Below are positions 16,907 through 26,780 of a stretch of 64,000 nucleotides of DNA, in pieces. The notes under the pieces are model-generated. The model saw only the letters and a list, made by a program, of their open reading frames with translations. It was not told where the DNA came from and made no database searches. The position numbers were made by a program, and so were the translations under genes. Positions within the stretch are counted from its first letter, which is position 1. Each line of letters starts with the position of its first letter. The DNA comes from Microbacterium oxydans. Its GTDB lineage: Bacteria > Actinomycetota > Actinomycetes > Actinomycetales > Microbacteriaceae. The stretch spans positions 310,001 through 374,000 of the forward strand of contig NZ_BJOG01000004.1 in NCBI RefSeq assembly GCF_006540085.1. The letters run 5' to 3'.

Positions 16907-17686
16907 TCAGTAGGTCTGGTCGATGAGGTCGGCGGAGACCTCGGAGGCGGCAGCTTCGTCCACGAAGAAGACCGTCCGCTTGCGGCCCTTCGCCCCGGCT
17001 GCAGGGACACTCGTGTAGCTGGCGCCCGCAAGCGCGAGGCCCAGCGCGGAGGCCTTGTCCGCGCCCGTCAGCACGAGCCATACGCGCTTGGACGAGTTGA
17101 GCACGGGGCGGGTCAGGGTGACGCGCTCCGGCGGAGGCTTGGGGGAGTCCCGCACGGCGAGAACGGCGGCATCCGTCACCGTGACCTCCTCGCGATCAGG
17201 GAAGAGCGAGGCGACGTGGCCGTCGGGGCCTACACCGAGGAAGCACACGGCGAACGAGGGCCACGGGTGCTCGTCGGTGCCGAACCGTGCGAGCTCTTCG
17301 GCGTAAGCCGCGGCGGATTCGTCCAGGGTCAGGCCGCTGTCGGGGCCGGCGACCTCATGCACGTTCTCCGCGGGCACGGCGATGTGGTCGAGCAGCGCCT
17401 GTCGCGACTGCAGAGAGTTGCGGTCGACATCGTCGCGCGGGACGAAGCGTTCGTCGCCCCACCAGAAGTGCACCAGAGACCAGTCGATCTCGGCGGCACG
17501 AGGGTGTTCGGACGCGGCACGTAGCACCGCTCCACCCATCGATCCTCCCGTGAGGGCGATGTGTGCGAGCCGACCGTTGCGGGTGCGCGCACGCACCCGC
17601 GTCAGGAATCGGTCGGCCACACGGGTGGCGAGGGCAGCGGGGGTGGCTTCCACCACCACGCGCTTCTCTGCGGACGATGTCGTCAT
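16907..17686 (-). CDS. pgl: 6-phosphogluconolactonase
   Basis: A 259-residue lactonase that hydrolyses 6-phosphogluconolactone, the second step of the oxidative pentose phosphate pathway. Family motifs are LTGGSMGG, VHFWWGDERFVP and CFLGVGPDGHVASLFP. The ATG at 17686 lies five bases after the opcA stop, with GGAGAG as ribosome site inside the opcA end. It is the last gene of the tkt-tal-pgi-zwf-opcA-pgl operon. It converges with the DMT gene with 33 bases between stops. Confidence 0.94.
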   Translation of the reverse strand: MTTSSAEKRVVVEATPAALATRVADRFLTRVRARTRNGRLAHIALTGGSMGGAVLRAASEHPRAAEIDWSLVHFWWGDERFVPRDDVDRNSLQSRQALLDHIAVPAENVHEVAGPDSGLTLDESAAAYAEELARFGTDEHPWPSFAVCFLGVGPDGHVASLFPDREEVTVTDAAVLAVRDSPKPPPERVTLTRPVLNSSKRVWLVLTGADKASALGLALAGASYTSVPAAGAKGRKRTVFFVDEAAASEVSADLIDQTY

Positions 17687-17691
17687 CGACG

Positions 17692-18627
17692 TCACTCTCC
17701 AGTCTCGGGCGGACCCAGCTTCTCCCAGCCCTCGGTGATCACCCGACCGTACAGGACGTCGGGGTCCAGTCGACGCAGCTCCTCTGCGAGGCATTCGCGA
17801 AGTGTGCGTCGGGGAAGGTGCAGGTCGTGGTTCGGCTGGCCCGGCTGCGTGAGCACGGCGACGCCCGGCGTCGGGCGCTCGAGGAGGATGTCTCCCGAAT
17901 CACGCGTCAGGCGCACCGACTTGATGCCCTCAGCCCACTGGTCGGGGTCTTCGTACGACCACTGCACCGGCACATCGAGAGCCATCTGCAGCCACGCGGC
18001 CAGCAGCGCGGTGGACGGGGATGCCGATGCTCCGCGCACCTCGACCCCGGTGATCGGCTCGTACGGCGGCTGGTCGAGCACGGCCGCGAGCTGCTCGCGC
18101 CAGTGGGTCAGGCGCGTCCAGGCCAGGTCGGTGTCGCCGGGGGCATGAGTCTCACCGAGGAGCGCGAGCCGGTCGCGGACATCGTGCGCCGTCGCGGCGT
18201 CGGTGATGCGGCGCTGAGCGATCTTGCCGAGCGGGGACTGCGCCGGTGCGACGGGCGCGGACTCCGGCCACCAGGCGACCACGGGGGCGTCGGGCAGCAG
18301 GAGGCCCGTGATGAGGCTCTCCTCGTTGCTCGCGGCATCCCCGAAGGCGCGCAGGACGACGACCTCGCTGGCGCCGGCGTCGCCGCCGACGCGGATCTGC
18401 GCGTCGAGACGGGACTCGCCTTCACCTGTGGTGATCACGATCACACGCATCGGGTGCTCCCGCGAAGCGTCGTTGGCGGCATCGATCGCCGCCTCCGCCA
18501 CTCCGTTGCGGGCAGCGATGACGAGGGTCAGCACGCGGCCGAGGGCGACAGCTCCGCCCTCCTCGCGCACCTTGACCAGCTGCTTCGCGACCTGGCTGAC
18601 GGTCGTGTCGGGAAGGTCGATGATCAC
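17692..18627 (-). CDS. opcA: Glucose-6-phosphate dehydrogenase assembly protein OpcA
   Basis: A 311-residue OpcA. It is required for, or redox-tunes, assembly of active Zwf in cyanobacteria and actinobacteria. It begins VIIDLPDTTVSQVAKQLVKV, the standard actinobacterial N-terminus, from a GTG at 18627 that overlaps the zwf stop (GTGA). Conserved segments include DAPVVAWWPESAP and PSTALLAAWLQMALDVPV. A longer in-frame start would intrude 60 bases into zwf and is not needed. Confidence 0.93.
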   Translation of the reverse strand: MIIDLPDTTVSQVAKQLVKVREEGGAVALGRVLTLVIAARNGVAEAAIDAANDASREHPMRVIVITTGEGESRLDAQIRVGGDAGASEVVVLRAFGDAASNEESLITGLLLPDAPVVAWWPESAPVAPAQSPLGKIAQRRITDAATAHDVRDRLALLGETHAPGDTDLAWTRLTHWREQLAAVLDQPPYEPITGVEVRGASASPSTALLAAWLQMALDVPVQWSYEDPDQWAEGIKSVRLTRDSGDILLERPTPGVAVLTQPGQPNHDLHLPRRTLRECLAEELRRLDPDVLYGRVITEGWEKLGPPETGE

Positions 18628-20174
18628 GGGCGTCTCCAGACTCGTCCATCGCGGGCCAGCAGGTCGTCGGCGGATGCCGGTCCCCACGAGCCGGGCGCAT
18701 ACTGCTCCACCGGACCGCCCTGGGCGGCCCAGTACTTCTCGACCGGGTCGAGGATCTTCCAGGAGAGCTCGACCTCCTCGTGCCGCGGGAACAGCGGCGG
18801 ATCGCCCAGCAGGACGTCGAGGATCAGACGCTCGTACGCCTCAGGGCTCGCCTCCGTGAAGGCGTGGCCGTAGCCGAAGTCCATCGTCACGTCGCGGACG
18901 TTGGAGCCACTGCCAGGCACCTTCGAGCCGAAGCGGATCGTGACGCCCTCGTCCGGCTGCACGCGGATGACGAGCGCGTTCTGTCCGAGCTCGGACGCGT
19001 TGCCGCGGCCGAACAGGTGCTGAGGCGCGCGCTTGAAGACCACGGCGATCTCGGTCACACGACGGCCCAGACGCTTCCCCGTCCGCAGGTAGAAGGGCAC
19101 ATCCGCCCAGCGACGGGTGTCGATCTCGAGCTTGATCGCGGCGTACGTCTCCGTGGTCGACTCGGGGTTCATCCCCTCCTCTTCCAGGAAGCCGGTGACC
19201 TTCTCGCCACCCTGCCATCCGCCCGCGTACTGCCCGCGGGCGGTCGCGAGCGACAGGTCGTCGGGCACATGCACGGCCGCGAGGACCTTCTCCTTCTCGG
19301 CGCGCAGGTGCTCGGCCGAGAGACTGATCGGCTCCTCCATCGCTGTCAGCGCCAGCAGCTGCAGCAGGTGGTTCTGGATCACGTCTCGTGCGGCACCGAT
19401 ACCGTCGTAGTACCCGGCACGCCCGCCGACGCCGATGTCCTCGGCCATCGTGATCTGCACGTGGTCGACGTAGTTGCGGTTCCAGATCGGCTCGTACAGC
19501 TCGTTGGCGAAGCGCAGGGCCAGGATGTTCTGAACCGTCTCCTTGCCGAGGTAGTGGTCGATGCGGAAGATCGAGTCCGCGGGGAAGGCCACCTCGAGAG
19601 CGGCGTTCAGAGCCCGCGCGGACTCGAGATCGTGTCCGAAGGGCTTCTCGATCACGACACGACGCCAGCGCTCGTCATCGTCGCTGTTCTCGCCGACGAG
19701 ACCGGATTCCTTGAGCTGCTTCGCGACCAGCGGGAAGTCCTTCGGCGGGATCGACAGGTAGAACGCGTGGTTGCCCATCGTCCCCCGTTCGACGTCGAGC
19801 TTCTCGATGGTGTCGCGCAGCTTGCGGAAGGAGTCCGGGTTGTCGAACTCACCCGAGACGAAGCGGATGCCCTGCAGCAGCTGGGTCCACGTCTCTTCGC
19901 GGAACGGCGTGCGGGCGTGCTCCTTCACGGCGTCGTAGACGACCTGGGCGAAGTCCTGGTCCTCCCAGTCGCGTCGGGCGAATCCCACCAGGGCGAACCC
20001 GGGAGGGAGCAGACCGCGGTTCGCGAGGTCGTAGACCGCTGGCATCAGCTTCTTGCGTGAGAGATCTCCGGTGACGCCGAAGATCACGAGGGCGCTGGGG
20101 CCCGCGATCCTGTTGAGACGGCGGTCATCGGGGTCACGCAGCGGGTTGTGCCCGCGCGAGATGGGAACAGACAT
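18624..20174 (-). CDS. zwf: Glucose-6-phosphate 1-dehydrogenase
   Basis: A 516-residue enzyme that oxidises glucose 6-phosphate with NADP to the lactone. The Rossmann segment is IFGVTGDLSRKKLMPAVYDL, and the active-site motif is RIDHYLGKETVQN with the catalytic His. VVIEKPFGHD is the other conserved block. It starts 21 bases after pgi and overlaps opcA by 4. The order with pgi upstream lets one transcript route glucose 6-phosphate either into glycolysis or into NADPH production. Confidence 0.97.
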   Translation of the reverse strand: MSVPISRGHNPLRDPDDRRLNRIAGPSALVIFGVTGDLSRKKLMPAVYDLANRGLLPPGFALVGFARRDWEDQDFAQVVYDAVKEHARTPFREETWTQLLQGIRFVSGEFDNPDSFRKLRDTIEKLDVERGTMGNHAFYLSIPPKDFPLVAKQLKESGLVGENSDDDERWRRVVIEKPFGHDLESARALNAALEVAFPADSIFRIDHYLGKETVQNILALRFANELYEPIWNRNYVDHVQITMAEDIGVGGRAGYYDGIGAARDVIQNHLLQLLALTAMEEPISLSAEHLRAEKEKVLAAVHVPDDLSLATARGQYAGGWQGGEKVTGFLEEEGMNPESTTETYAAIKLEIDTRRWADVPFYLRTGKRLGRRVTEIAVVFKRAPQHLFGRGNASELGQNALVIRVQPDEGVTIRFGSKVPGSGSNVRDVTMDFGYGHAFTEASPEAYERLILDVLLGDPPLFPRHEEVELSWKILDPVEKYWAAQGGPVEQYAPGSWGPASADDLLARDGRVWRRP

Positions 20175-20195
20175 CGGTGGGGGATTCTCCTGCTG

Positions 20196-21803
20196 TTACT
20201 TCTGTGCGGCTTCGAAGAGGGCGAGCACGTCGTCCGAGGACTCGGTGATCGTCAGGGTGACGACGGGACGCCCGTGCTCGGCGAGCACGGCGGCATCACC
20301 GGCGGCCTGCGCCTGGATGAGCTGCCCGAAGGTGAAGGGCCGGTCGGGGATCTCGAGGTCGACCTCGGTGCGCTCCAGGATCTGCAGGAACACTCCCTGC
20401 GCGGGGCCGCCCTTGTGGTACTGACCGGTCGAGTGCAGGAAACGGGGTCCCCACCCGAAGGTGGTCGGCCGTCCGGAGTCCGCGGCGACGAGCTCGCGCA
20501 GGCCCTGGAGCTGCGGCACCTCGAGGCGATTGACGTACGCCTGGATGGATACGTAGCCGTCGGCGGGGAGCTGGGCCCAGAGGGCGTCCAGCACACCTTC
20601 GACCGTGCCGGAGGCGGCGAGGGCGGGGTCGGACACCCGGACCTCCACACCGTTCTCGACGAACGCCGGCGCCGTGGGCTCCGGGCGAGCGTCGAGCAGT
20701 CCGCGGGCGGCGACCTTGGCCGACTCGACGTCGGGCTGATCGAACGGGTTGATGTGCAGCAGGTGTCCGGCGATCGCGGTGGCGTACTCCCACACGATGA
20801 GCTGGGCGCCCAGCGTCCCGCTGACGAGGATCTCGCCCTCATGACGCTCGTGCAGGTGGAACTCGTTGGCGTCGTCGACCAGTCGCACGATCTGCAGGTC
20901 AGCCGGTACCGGGTCGAGCTCGGGGGAGACCGGGAGCAGGACGACCGGGAGGATCCCCGTGCCTTCCTTGCCGGTGGACTCCGCGATGAGCTGCTCGATC
21001 CAGTCCGGGAGGCCCTTGATGTGCGTGCCGTCGGTGATCAGACCGAGCTTGTCGCGTCGCGGGTTCGTCGCCGCGATCGCGGCGCCCAGACGCAGGGCGG
21101 GGTTCTCGGCCGAGTCGACGGCGACCTCGAGCAGCGAAGCCTCGGCCTCGTTCAGAAGCTCGTCGATGTCGACGCCGGCGAGCCCGGACGGCACCAGCCC
21201 GAAGGCGGTGAGCGCCGAGTAGCGGCCGCCGACGTTCGGGTCCGCGTTGAAGACGCGGTATCCGGCCTCGCGGGCGGAGGCGTCGAGCGGTGAGCCGGGA
21301 TCGGTGACGACCACGATGCGCTCGACGGGGTCGATCCCGAGATCGCGGAACGCGGCTTCGAACGTGCGGCGCTGGGAGTCGGTCTCGACGGTGGAGCCCG
21401 ACTTCGACGACACGACCAGCACCGTGTCGGCGAGCCCTTCATCGAGGGCGGCGAGCACCTGGCCGGGAGCGGTCGAGTCGAGGATCGTCAGCGGCACGCC
21501 GGCCGTCTGCGCGATGACCTCGGGCGCGAGCGAGGAGCCTCCCATGCCGGCCAGCACGACCCGGGTGACGCCCTTGGCGTTGAGGTCGGCGCGGAGCGCG
21601 ACGATCTCGGCGACGAGGGGACGCGAGACGGAGACGGCTTCCACCCATCCGAGTCGTACAGACGCTTCCGCCTCCGCCGCAGGACCCCAGAGCGTCGCGT
21701 CGCCACTGGTGATGCGGGAGGCGACGAGGTCGTGGACGAGGGCGGGAACCGTCTCGTCGATCGCGGCGCGCGCGGCGCCGGACGTGTGGATCGAGAAGGT
21801 CAT
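20196..21803 (-). CDS. pgi: Glucose-6-phosphate isomerase
   Basis: A 535-residue SIS-domain isomerase that interconverts glucose 6-phosphate and fructose 6-phosphate. The sugar-phosphate site is seen as [15 protein letters not shown] and [12 protein letters not shown], and catalytic-region motifs lie near [12 protein letters not shown]. The sequence is of the divergent actinobacterial form rather than the E. coli type. Its ATG overlaps the tal stop (ATGA). Placement of pgi inside the tkt-tal-zwf operon is typical of Microbacteriaceae relatives and is not seen in mycobacteria. Confidence 0.94.
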   Translation of the reverse strand: MTFSIHTSGAARAAIDETVPALVHDLVASRITSGDATLWGPAAEAEASVRLGWVEAVSVSRPLVAEIVALRADLNAKGVTRVVLAGMGGSSLAPEVIAQTAGVPLTILDSTAPGQVLAALDEGLADTVLVVSSKSGSTVETDSQRRTFEAAFRDLGIDPVERIVVVTDPGSPLDASAREAGYRVFNADPNVGGRYSALTAFGLVPSGLAGVDIDELLNEAEASLLEVAVDSAENPALRLGAAIAATNPRRDKLGLITDGTHIKGLPDWIEQLIAESTGKEGTGILPVVLLPVSPELDPVPADLQIVRLVDDANEFHLHERHEGEILVSGTLGAQLIVWEYATAIAGHLLHINPFDQPDVESAKVAARGLLDARPEPTAPAFVENGVEVRVSDPALAASGTVEGVLDALWAQLPADGYVSIQAYVNRLEVPQLQGLRELVAADSGRPTTFGWGPRFLHSTGQYHKGGPAQGVFLQILERTEVDLEIPDRPFTFGQLIQAQAAGDAAVLAEHGRPVVTLTITESSDDVLALFEAAQK

Positions 21804-22912
21804 CGCTGCGACTCCAGAGCCTCGGTGACCTGCGCGAGCAGATCGTGCCAGGAGTCGATGAACTTCGCGACCCCCTCGTCCTCGAGCACCTGTGTGATGT
21901 CGGTGAAGTCGATACCGAGCTCGGCGATCCCCGCGAACACGGCGCGGGCGTCGTCGTAGCCGCCGGTGATGGTGTCACCGGTGACGACGCCGTGGTCGAA
22001 GGTGGCGTCGAGCGTCTTCTCCGGCATGGTGTTGACGACGCCCTGGGCGACGAGCTCGGTGACGTAGAGGGTGTCGGGAAGAGCCGGGTCCTTGACGCCG
22101 GTCGACGCCCACAGCGGGCGCTGCAGATTCGCCCCCGCGCCGAGCAGCGCCGTGGCGCGATCTCCGGCGAACGTCTTCTCGAACAGCTCGTACGCGAGGC
22201 GGGCGTTGGCGAGGCCTGCCTTGCTCTTGAGTGCTTCCGCCTCGGGAGTGCCGATCGCGGTGAGGCGCTTGTCGGTCTCGGTGTCGACGCGCGACACGAA
22301 GAACGAGGCGACCGAGTGGATGGTCGACAGGTCGATGCCCGCCGCCTTCGCGGTCTCGAGCCCGGTCAGGTATGCGTCGATGACCTCGGCGTAGCGCTCC
22401 AGGCTGAAGATCAGCGTCACGTTGACGCTGATGCCGGCGCCGATGGCCTCGGCGATGGCCGGAAGCCCCGCCTTGGTCGCGGGGATCTTGACGAGCAGGT
22501 TGGGGCGGTCGATCTTGGCCCACAGCTCCTTGGCCTGCGCGACGGTACCCGCGGTGTCATGCGCGAGGTCGGGGGAGACCTCGATCGAGACGCGGCCGTC
22601 GACGTGGTCGGAGGCCTCCCACACGGGGCGGAACACGTCGAGGGCTGCGGCGACGTCCTGCGTGGTGGCAGCGAAGACCGCTTCCTCCGCGGTGGCACCG
22701 GAGCCGGCGAGCTCGGTGACCTGCGCGTCGTACGACGTGTCGTTCTTGTCGGTGATCGCGTTGGCGAAGATCGTCGGGTTCGTGGTGACACCGACGACAT
22801 TCTTCGTGTCGATGAGGTTCTGCAGGTTGCCGGAGGAGATGCGGGTGCGGGAGAGGTCGTCGAGCCAGATGCTGACGCCTGCGGCGGCGAGCTGCGCGGT
22901 GGGGGTGCTCAT
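21800..22912 (-). CDS. tal: Transaldolase
   Basis: A 370-residue TIM-barrel enzyme that transfers dihydroxyacetone units in the non-oxidative pentose phosphate pathway. The Schiff-base lysine is about K142 in [15 protein letters not shown]. The family segments SIWLDDLSR and GVTTNPTIF mark the N-terminus. It overlaps tkt upstream and pgi downstream by 4 bases each. This is the long actinobacterial (TalB-like, about 370 residue) type. Confidence 0.96.
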   Translation of the reverse strand: MSTPTAQLAAAGVSIWLDDLSRTRISSGNLQNLIDTKNVVGVTTNPTIFANAITDKNDTSYDAQVTELAGSGATAEEAVFAATTQDVAAALDVFRPVWEASDHVDGRVSIEVSPDLAHDTAGTVAQAKELWAKIDRPNLLVKIPATKAGLPAIAEAIGAGISVNVTLIFSLERYAEVIDAYLTGLETAKAAGIDLSTIHSVASFFVSRVDTETDKRLTAIGTPEAEALKSKAGLANARLAYELFEKTFAGDRATALLGAGANLQRPLWASTGVKDPALPDTLYVTELVAQGVVNTMPEKTLDATFDHGVVTGDTITGGYDDARAVFAGIAELGIDFTDITQVLEDEGVAKFIDSWHDLLAQVTEALESQR

Positions 22913-25026
22913 GCGTTCTCCTTGGTGCTGTTGGCCGCGATGGTCTCGCGGGCGGCCGCGATGACGGCCTCGGTGGTGATGCCGAACTTCTCGAAGAGGG
23001 TCTTGTAGTCGGCGGAGGCGCCGAAGTGGTCAATGCCGACCGAGCGGCCGCGGTCGCCCACGATGCCGCGCCAGCTGAGCACGGAGCCCGCCTCGACCGA
23101 CACGCGGGCGGTGACGGCGGCAGGGAGCACGCTCTCGCGGTACTCGGCGTCCTGCTCGTCGAACCACTCCAGCGACGGGGCGGAGACGACACGCACGTTG
23201 ACGCCCTCGGCGGCGAGAGCCTCACGGGCGTTGACCGCCAGCTGCACCTCGGACCCGGTGGCGACGATGATGACGTCCGGCGTGCCGTTCGGCGCCTCGG
23301 CGAGAACGTAGGCGCCCTTTGCGGCATTGTCGGCGGAGGCGAAGGTGTCGCCTTCGGCAGCACCATCGCCGCGCTCGAACACCGGGATGTTCTGGCGCGT
23401 CAGTGCGATGCCGGCGGGGCCTTCGTGACGACGGAGGATCTCCAACCAGGTCGCAGCGGTCTCGTTCGCGTCAGCCGGGCGCACGACCGTGAAGTTCGGG
23501 ATCGCGCGGAGGGTGGCGAGCTGCTCGATCGGCTGATGCGTCGGGCCATCCTCGCCGAGGGCGACCGAGTCGTGGGTCCAGACGAAGATGCTGGGCACGT
23601 TCATGAGGGCGGCCAGACGGACGGGCGGACGCATGTAGTCGCTGAAGATCAGGAACGTACCGCCGAACGCCCGGGTCGGACCGTGCAGGACGATGCCGTT
23701 GATGATCGCGCCCATGGCGTGCTCGCGGATGCCGAAGTGCAGCACACGACCGTAGGGGTTTCCGGACCACTCATGCGTCGACCACTCAGCGGGGATGAAC
23801 GACGGGGCGCCCTTGATCGTGGTGAGGTTCGACTCGGCGAGGTCGGCGGAACCGCCCCACAGCTCCGGAAGCTCCGCAGCGAGGGCGTTGATGACCTGAC
23901 CGGACGCGGCGCGGGTCGAGACCTCCTTGCCGGCTTCGAACGCGGGGAGCGCGGCAGCGATGTCGGTGGGCAGTTCGCGTGCTTCGAGGCGGTCGAGAAG
24001 GGCCTTCTTCTCCGGGTTGGCGACGGCCCACGCGTCGAACGACTCCTGCCAGGACGCACGCACCTCGGCGGCACGGGCCGCGAGCCCGCGAGTGCGCTCG
24101 ATCACGTCGTCGGCGACTGCGAAGTGCTCCTCGGGGTCGAAGCCCAGGACCTTCTTGGTCGCGGCGAGCTCGTCCGCACCGAGCGCGGAGCCGTGGATCT
24201 TGCCGGAGTTCTGCTTGCCCGGCGACGGCCAGCCGATGATGGTCTTGAGGATGATGAGCGACGGCTTCGAGGTCTCGCCCTTGGCGGCCTCGATCGCCGC
24301 GTACAGCTCGGCGACGTCTTCGACGTACTCGCCGGTCTTCTTCCAGTCGACGACCTGCACCTGCCAGCCGTAGGCCTCGTAGCGAGCGGCGACGTCCTCG
24401 GTGAAGGCGACGTTTGTGTCGTCCTCGATGGAGATCTGGTTGGAGTCGTAGATCGCGATCAGGTTGCCGAGCTGCTGGTGGCCCGCGAGCGACGAGGCCT
24501 CGCTGGTCACGCCCTCCTGCAGGTCGCCGTCACCGGCGATCACGTACACGAAGTGGTCGAACGGGCTCGTGCCCGCCGCGGCCTCGGGATCGAACAGGCC
24601 GCGCTCGTAGCGTGCGGCGTAGGCGAAGCCCACGGCGGAGGCCAGGCCCTGCCCGAGAGGACCGGTCGTGATCTCGACGCCCTTGGTGTGGCCGTACTCC
24701 GGGTGGCCCGGCGTGAGGGAACCCCACGTACGGAGGGCCTTGAGGTCGTCGAGCTCGAGCCCGAAGCCGCCGAGGTAGAGCTCGACGTACTGGGTGAGCG
24801 ACGAGTGGCCGGCCGACAGGATGAAGCGGTCGCGCCCCAGCCAGTCGACATCGGTCGGGTCGTGGCGCAGAACGCGCTGGTACAGGAGATACGCGGCGGG
24901 AGCGAGGCTCATCGCGGTGCCGGGGTGACCGTTGCCGACCTTCTCGACGGCATCGGCCGCCAGGATCCGTGCGGTGTCCACCGCGCGTCGATCGATCTCA
25001 TCCCACTGCAATTCCGACACGTTCAT
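22909..25026 (-). CDS. tkt: Transketolase
   Basis: A 705-residue thiamine-diphosphate enzyme that shuttles two-carbon units between sugar phosphates. It is seen as [20 protein letters not shown] at the N-terminus, the ThDP motif [13 protein letters not shown], and the pyrimidine-domain segment [20 protein letters not shown]. It is the first gene of the six-gene leftward operon. Divergent ctaB starts 212 bases away. A TATGCT -10 at 25124-25119 predicts a leader of about 85 bases. Confidence 0.97.
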   Translation of the reverse strand: MNVSELQWDEIDRRAVDTARILAADAVEKVGNGHPGTAMSLAPAAYLLYQRVLRHDPTDVDWLGRDRFILSAGHSSLTQYVELYLGGFGLELDDLKALRTWGSLTPGHPEYGHTKGVEITTGPLGQGLASAVGFAYAARYERGLFDPEAAAGTSPFDHFVYVIAGDGDLQEGVTSEASSLAGHQQLGNLIAIYDSNQISIEDDTNVAFTEDVAARYEAYGWQVQVVDWKKTGEYVEDVAELYAAIEAAKGETSKPSLIILKTIIGWPSPGKQNSGKIHGSALGADELAATKKVLGFDPEEHFAVADDVIERTRGLAARAAEVRASWQESFDAWAVANPEKKALLDRLEARELPTDIAAALPAFEAGKEVSTRAASGQVINALAAELPELWGGSADLAESNLTTIKGAPSFIPAEWSTHEWSGNPYGRVLHFGIREHAMGAIINGIVLHGPTRAFGGTFLIFSDYMRPPVRLAALMNVPSIFVWTHDSVALGEDGPTHQPIEQLATLRAIPNFTVVRPADANETAATWLEILRRHEGPAGIALTRQNIPVFERGDGAAEGDTFASADNAAKGAYVLAEAPNGTPDVIIVATGSEVQLAVNAREALAAEGVNVRVVSAPSLEWFDEQDAEYRESVLPAAVTARVSVEAGSVLSWRGIVGDRGRSVGIDHFGASADYKTLFEKFGITTEAVIAAARETIAANSTKENA

Positions 25027-25238
25027 GCCCTTTCCGACAGTTTCGAGGGCGCCCGTATTCCCTGGCAGGTCCGCGACTTCACGGTGAGGTGCACATCGCC
25101 GGGCGCGCGAGTGGTTTCAGCATAGCGGTGACGTGAGTCGCACTACGCGGGACCGGGAGCCGGAACACGTCATCCCGTGTCATACACTGGAGAGGTTGTC
25201 CGGTCACACGTGCGGAGGAGGCGATCGAGATCTCGACG
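25027..25238. promoter_or_regulatory. Divergent promoter region tkt / ctaB
   Basis: Leftward, TATGCT (25124-25119) fits a -10 for tkt; the -35 is poor. Rightward, TACACT at 25183-25188 fits a -10 for ctaB, giving about 45 bases of leader with GGAGGAGG at 25214-25221. I see no clear operator palindrome. Confidence 0.45.
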
Positions 25239-26144
25239 ATGTCTGATCAGACCGTGAGGAAGTCGTCCGTCGGTCGCACGGTGAAGGCCTATATCACCCT
25301 CACCAAGCCGCGTGTCCTCGAGCTCCTGCTCGTGTCCACCGTGCCGGTGATGTTCCTTGCGCAGGGAGGAATGCCGAACCTGTGGCTCGTGCTGGCCACC
25401 GTCATCGGCGGCTCGATGAGCGCCGGTTCCGCGGCGTCCTTCAACATGTACCTCGATCGCGACATCGACGCGCACATGCATCGCACCGAGAACCGTCCGC
25501 TCGTCACGGGCGAGGTCAGCCCGCGCGGCGCGCTGATCTTCTCCTGGACGCTGGCGGTCGCCTCCACGGGCTGGCTCCTGCTGACGACCAACTGGCTCAC
25601 CGCTGCGCTGTCGGCGACGGCCATCTTCTTCTACGTCGTGATCTACACGATGATCCTCAAGCGCCGTACCGAGCAGAACATCATCTGGGGCGGTATCGCC
25701 GGCTGCTTCCCCGTGCTGATCGGGTGGTCGGCGGTCACCGGCTCGCTCGACTGGCCCGCCTTCATCCTGTTCCTCCTGGTCTTCCTGTGGACGCCGCCGC
25801 ACTACTGGCCGCTGTCGATGAAGTACAAGGACGACTACGAAGACGTCGACGTCCCCATGCTGGGTGTCACGCGCAACGCCTCCCAGGTCGGCCTCCAGGT
25901 GATCCTCTACGCGTGGGCCACCGTCGCCTGCTCGCTCCTCCTGGTGCCGATCGCGGGCATGGGGCTCGTGTACACGGTGTCCGCCGCGGTGTTCGGTGGA
26001 TGGTTCATCTACGAATCGCACCGTCTCTACAACCGCGCCGTCCACGGGACCGAGCCGCGTCCGATGCGCGTGTTCCACGCGTCCATCACATACCTGACGC
26101 TGATCTTCGTCGCGGTCGCGGTCGACCCGCTGCTTCCTTTCTGA
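25239..26144 (+). CDS. ctaB: Protoheme IX farnesyltransferase (haem O synthase)
   Basis: A 301-residue UbiA-type prenyltransferase that adds a farnesyl group to haem B, giving haem O for the aa3 oxidase. Nine or so membrane helices are visible. The Asp-rich motif [15 protein letters not shown] binds Mg-diphosphate and the second motif is near [14 protein letters not shown]. The neighbouring ctaA performs the next step. It begins at the ATG at 25239 opposite tkt, the common actinobacterial gene order. Confidence 0.95.
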   Translation: MSDQTVRKSSVGRTVKAYITLTKPRVLELLLVSTVPVMFLAQGGMPNLWLVLATVIGGSMSAGSAASFNMYLDRDIDAHMHRTENRPLVTGEVSPRGALIFSWTLAVASTGWLLLTTNWLTAALSATAIFFYVVIYTMILKRRTEQNIIWGGIAGCFPVLIGWSAVTGSLDWPAFILFLLVFLWTPPHYWPLSMKYKDDYEDVDVPMLGVTRNASQVGLQVILYAWATVACSLLLVPIAGMGLVYTVSAAVFGGWFIYESHRLYNRAVHGTEPRPMRVFHASITYLTLIFVAVAVDPLLPF

Positions 26145-26168
26145 CCTGACGCAGGGAGGCTGGTCTCC

Positions 26169-26220
26169 CAGAACGACGGAGCGGCGCCGAGGATGTCCTC
26201 GGCGCCGCTCCGTCGTTCTG
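26169..26220. terminator. 25-bp perfect inverted repeat, bidirectional terminator
   Basis: Arms 26169-26193 and 26196-26220 are perfect complements around a central TG. The inner part reads GCCGAGGA-TG-TCCTCGGC. It lies between the convergent ctaB and small membrane protein genes. There is no long T-tract; stem stability must do the work. Confidence 0.85.
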
Positions 26221-26248
26221 TGCTCAGGGATCACCTGCGCACAGGTGC

Positions 26249-26713
26249 TCAGCGGGTGATCGACGGGGAGTCGTCTGAGTTCGCGTCCTTCGCCGGCGCG
26301 TCATCGAGCGCGGCCACCGGCGCCGCAGCGGCGTCGGATCCCGCGTCGGCGTCCGCCGCAGTGTCCGTGACGGGCGAAGCGGTGTCCGTGACAGGAGCGT
26401 GCGTCTCGTCGGGGGCGGCGGTCCAGTCGATCGCCTCGACGACTGCAGGAGCGGGGGACGCGACGAGTGCGCGGGCGGCGACGAGTCCGAGCGTGAGCAG
26501 GATGCCGACGATCCCTGCGGCGAGCACTCCGGCACCCACGACGACGAGCGACTGTCCGACGTAGACCTCGACGCCGGTGGCGGTGCCATCCAGCAGCGTG
26601 GTCGTCATCGTGGCGATCTGACCGGAGATCAGCCAGGCGCCGACGGCCGTCGTGGCGAGGGAGACGACCAGGAGCAGCCAGAATCCGATGCTTCGAGTGA
26701 GTGACTTGTTCAT
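26249..26713 (-). CDS. Hypothetical two-helix membrane protein with disordered acidic tail
   Basis: A 154-residue protein with two hydrophobic helices (SIGFWLLLVVSLATTAVGAWLI and VVVGAGVLAAGIVGILLTLGL, each cited in part by position 10-31 and 55-80). A 70-residue Ala/Asp/Thr/Pro-rich tail follows, containing a near-duplicate TDTASPVTDTAAD. No known domain is recognised. The ATG at 26713 has a GGGTGGG stretch before it. It lies between ctaB and ctaA but on the opposite strand to ctaB, and may be co-transcribed from ctaA. Confidence 0.65.
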   Translation of the reverse strand: MNKSLTRSIGFWLLLVVSLATTAVGAWLISGQIATMTTTLLDGTATGVEVYVGQSLVVVGAGVLAAGIVGILLTLGLVAARALVASPAPAVVEAIDWTAAPDETHAPVTDTASPVTDTAADADAGSDAAAAPVAALDDAPAKDANSDDSPSITR

Positions 26714-26780
26714 GACACCCACCCTTGCGGATGCGCTGATGAGCCCGCGATGCGGGAGCTATGAGTCGACTGTGCGGAGA

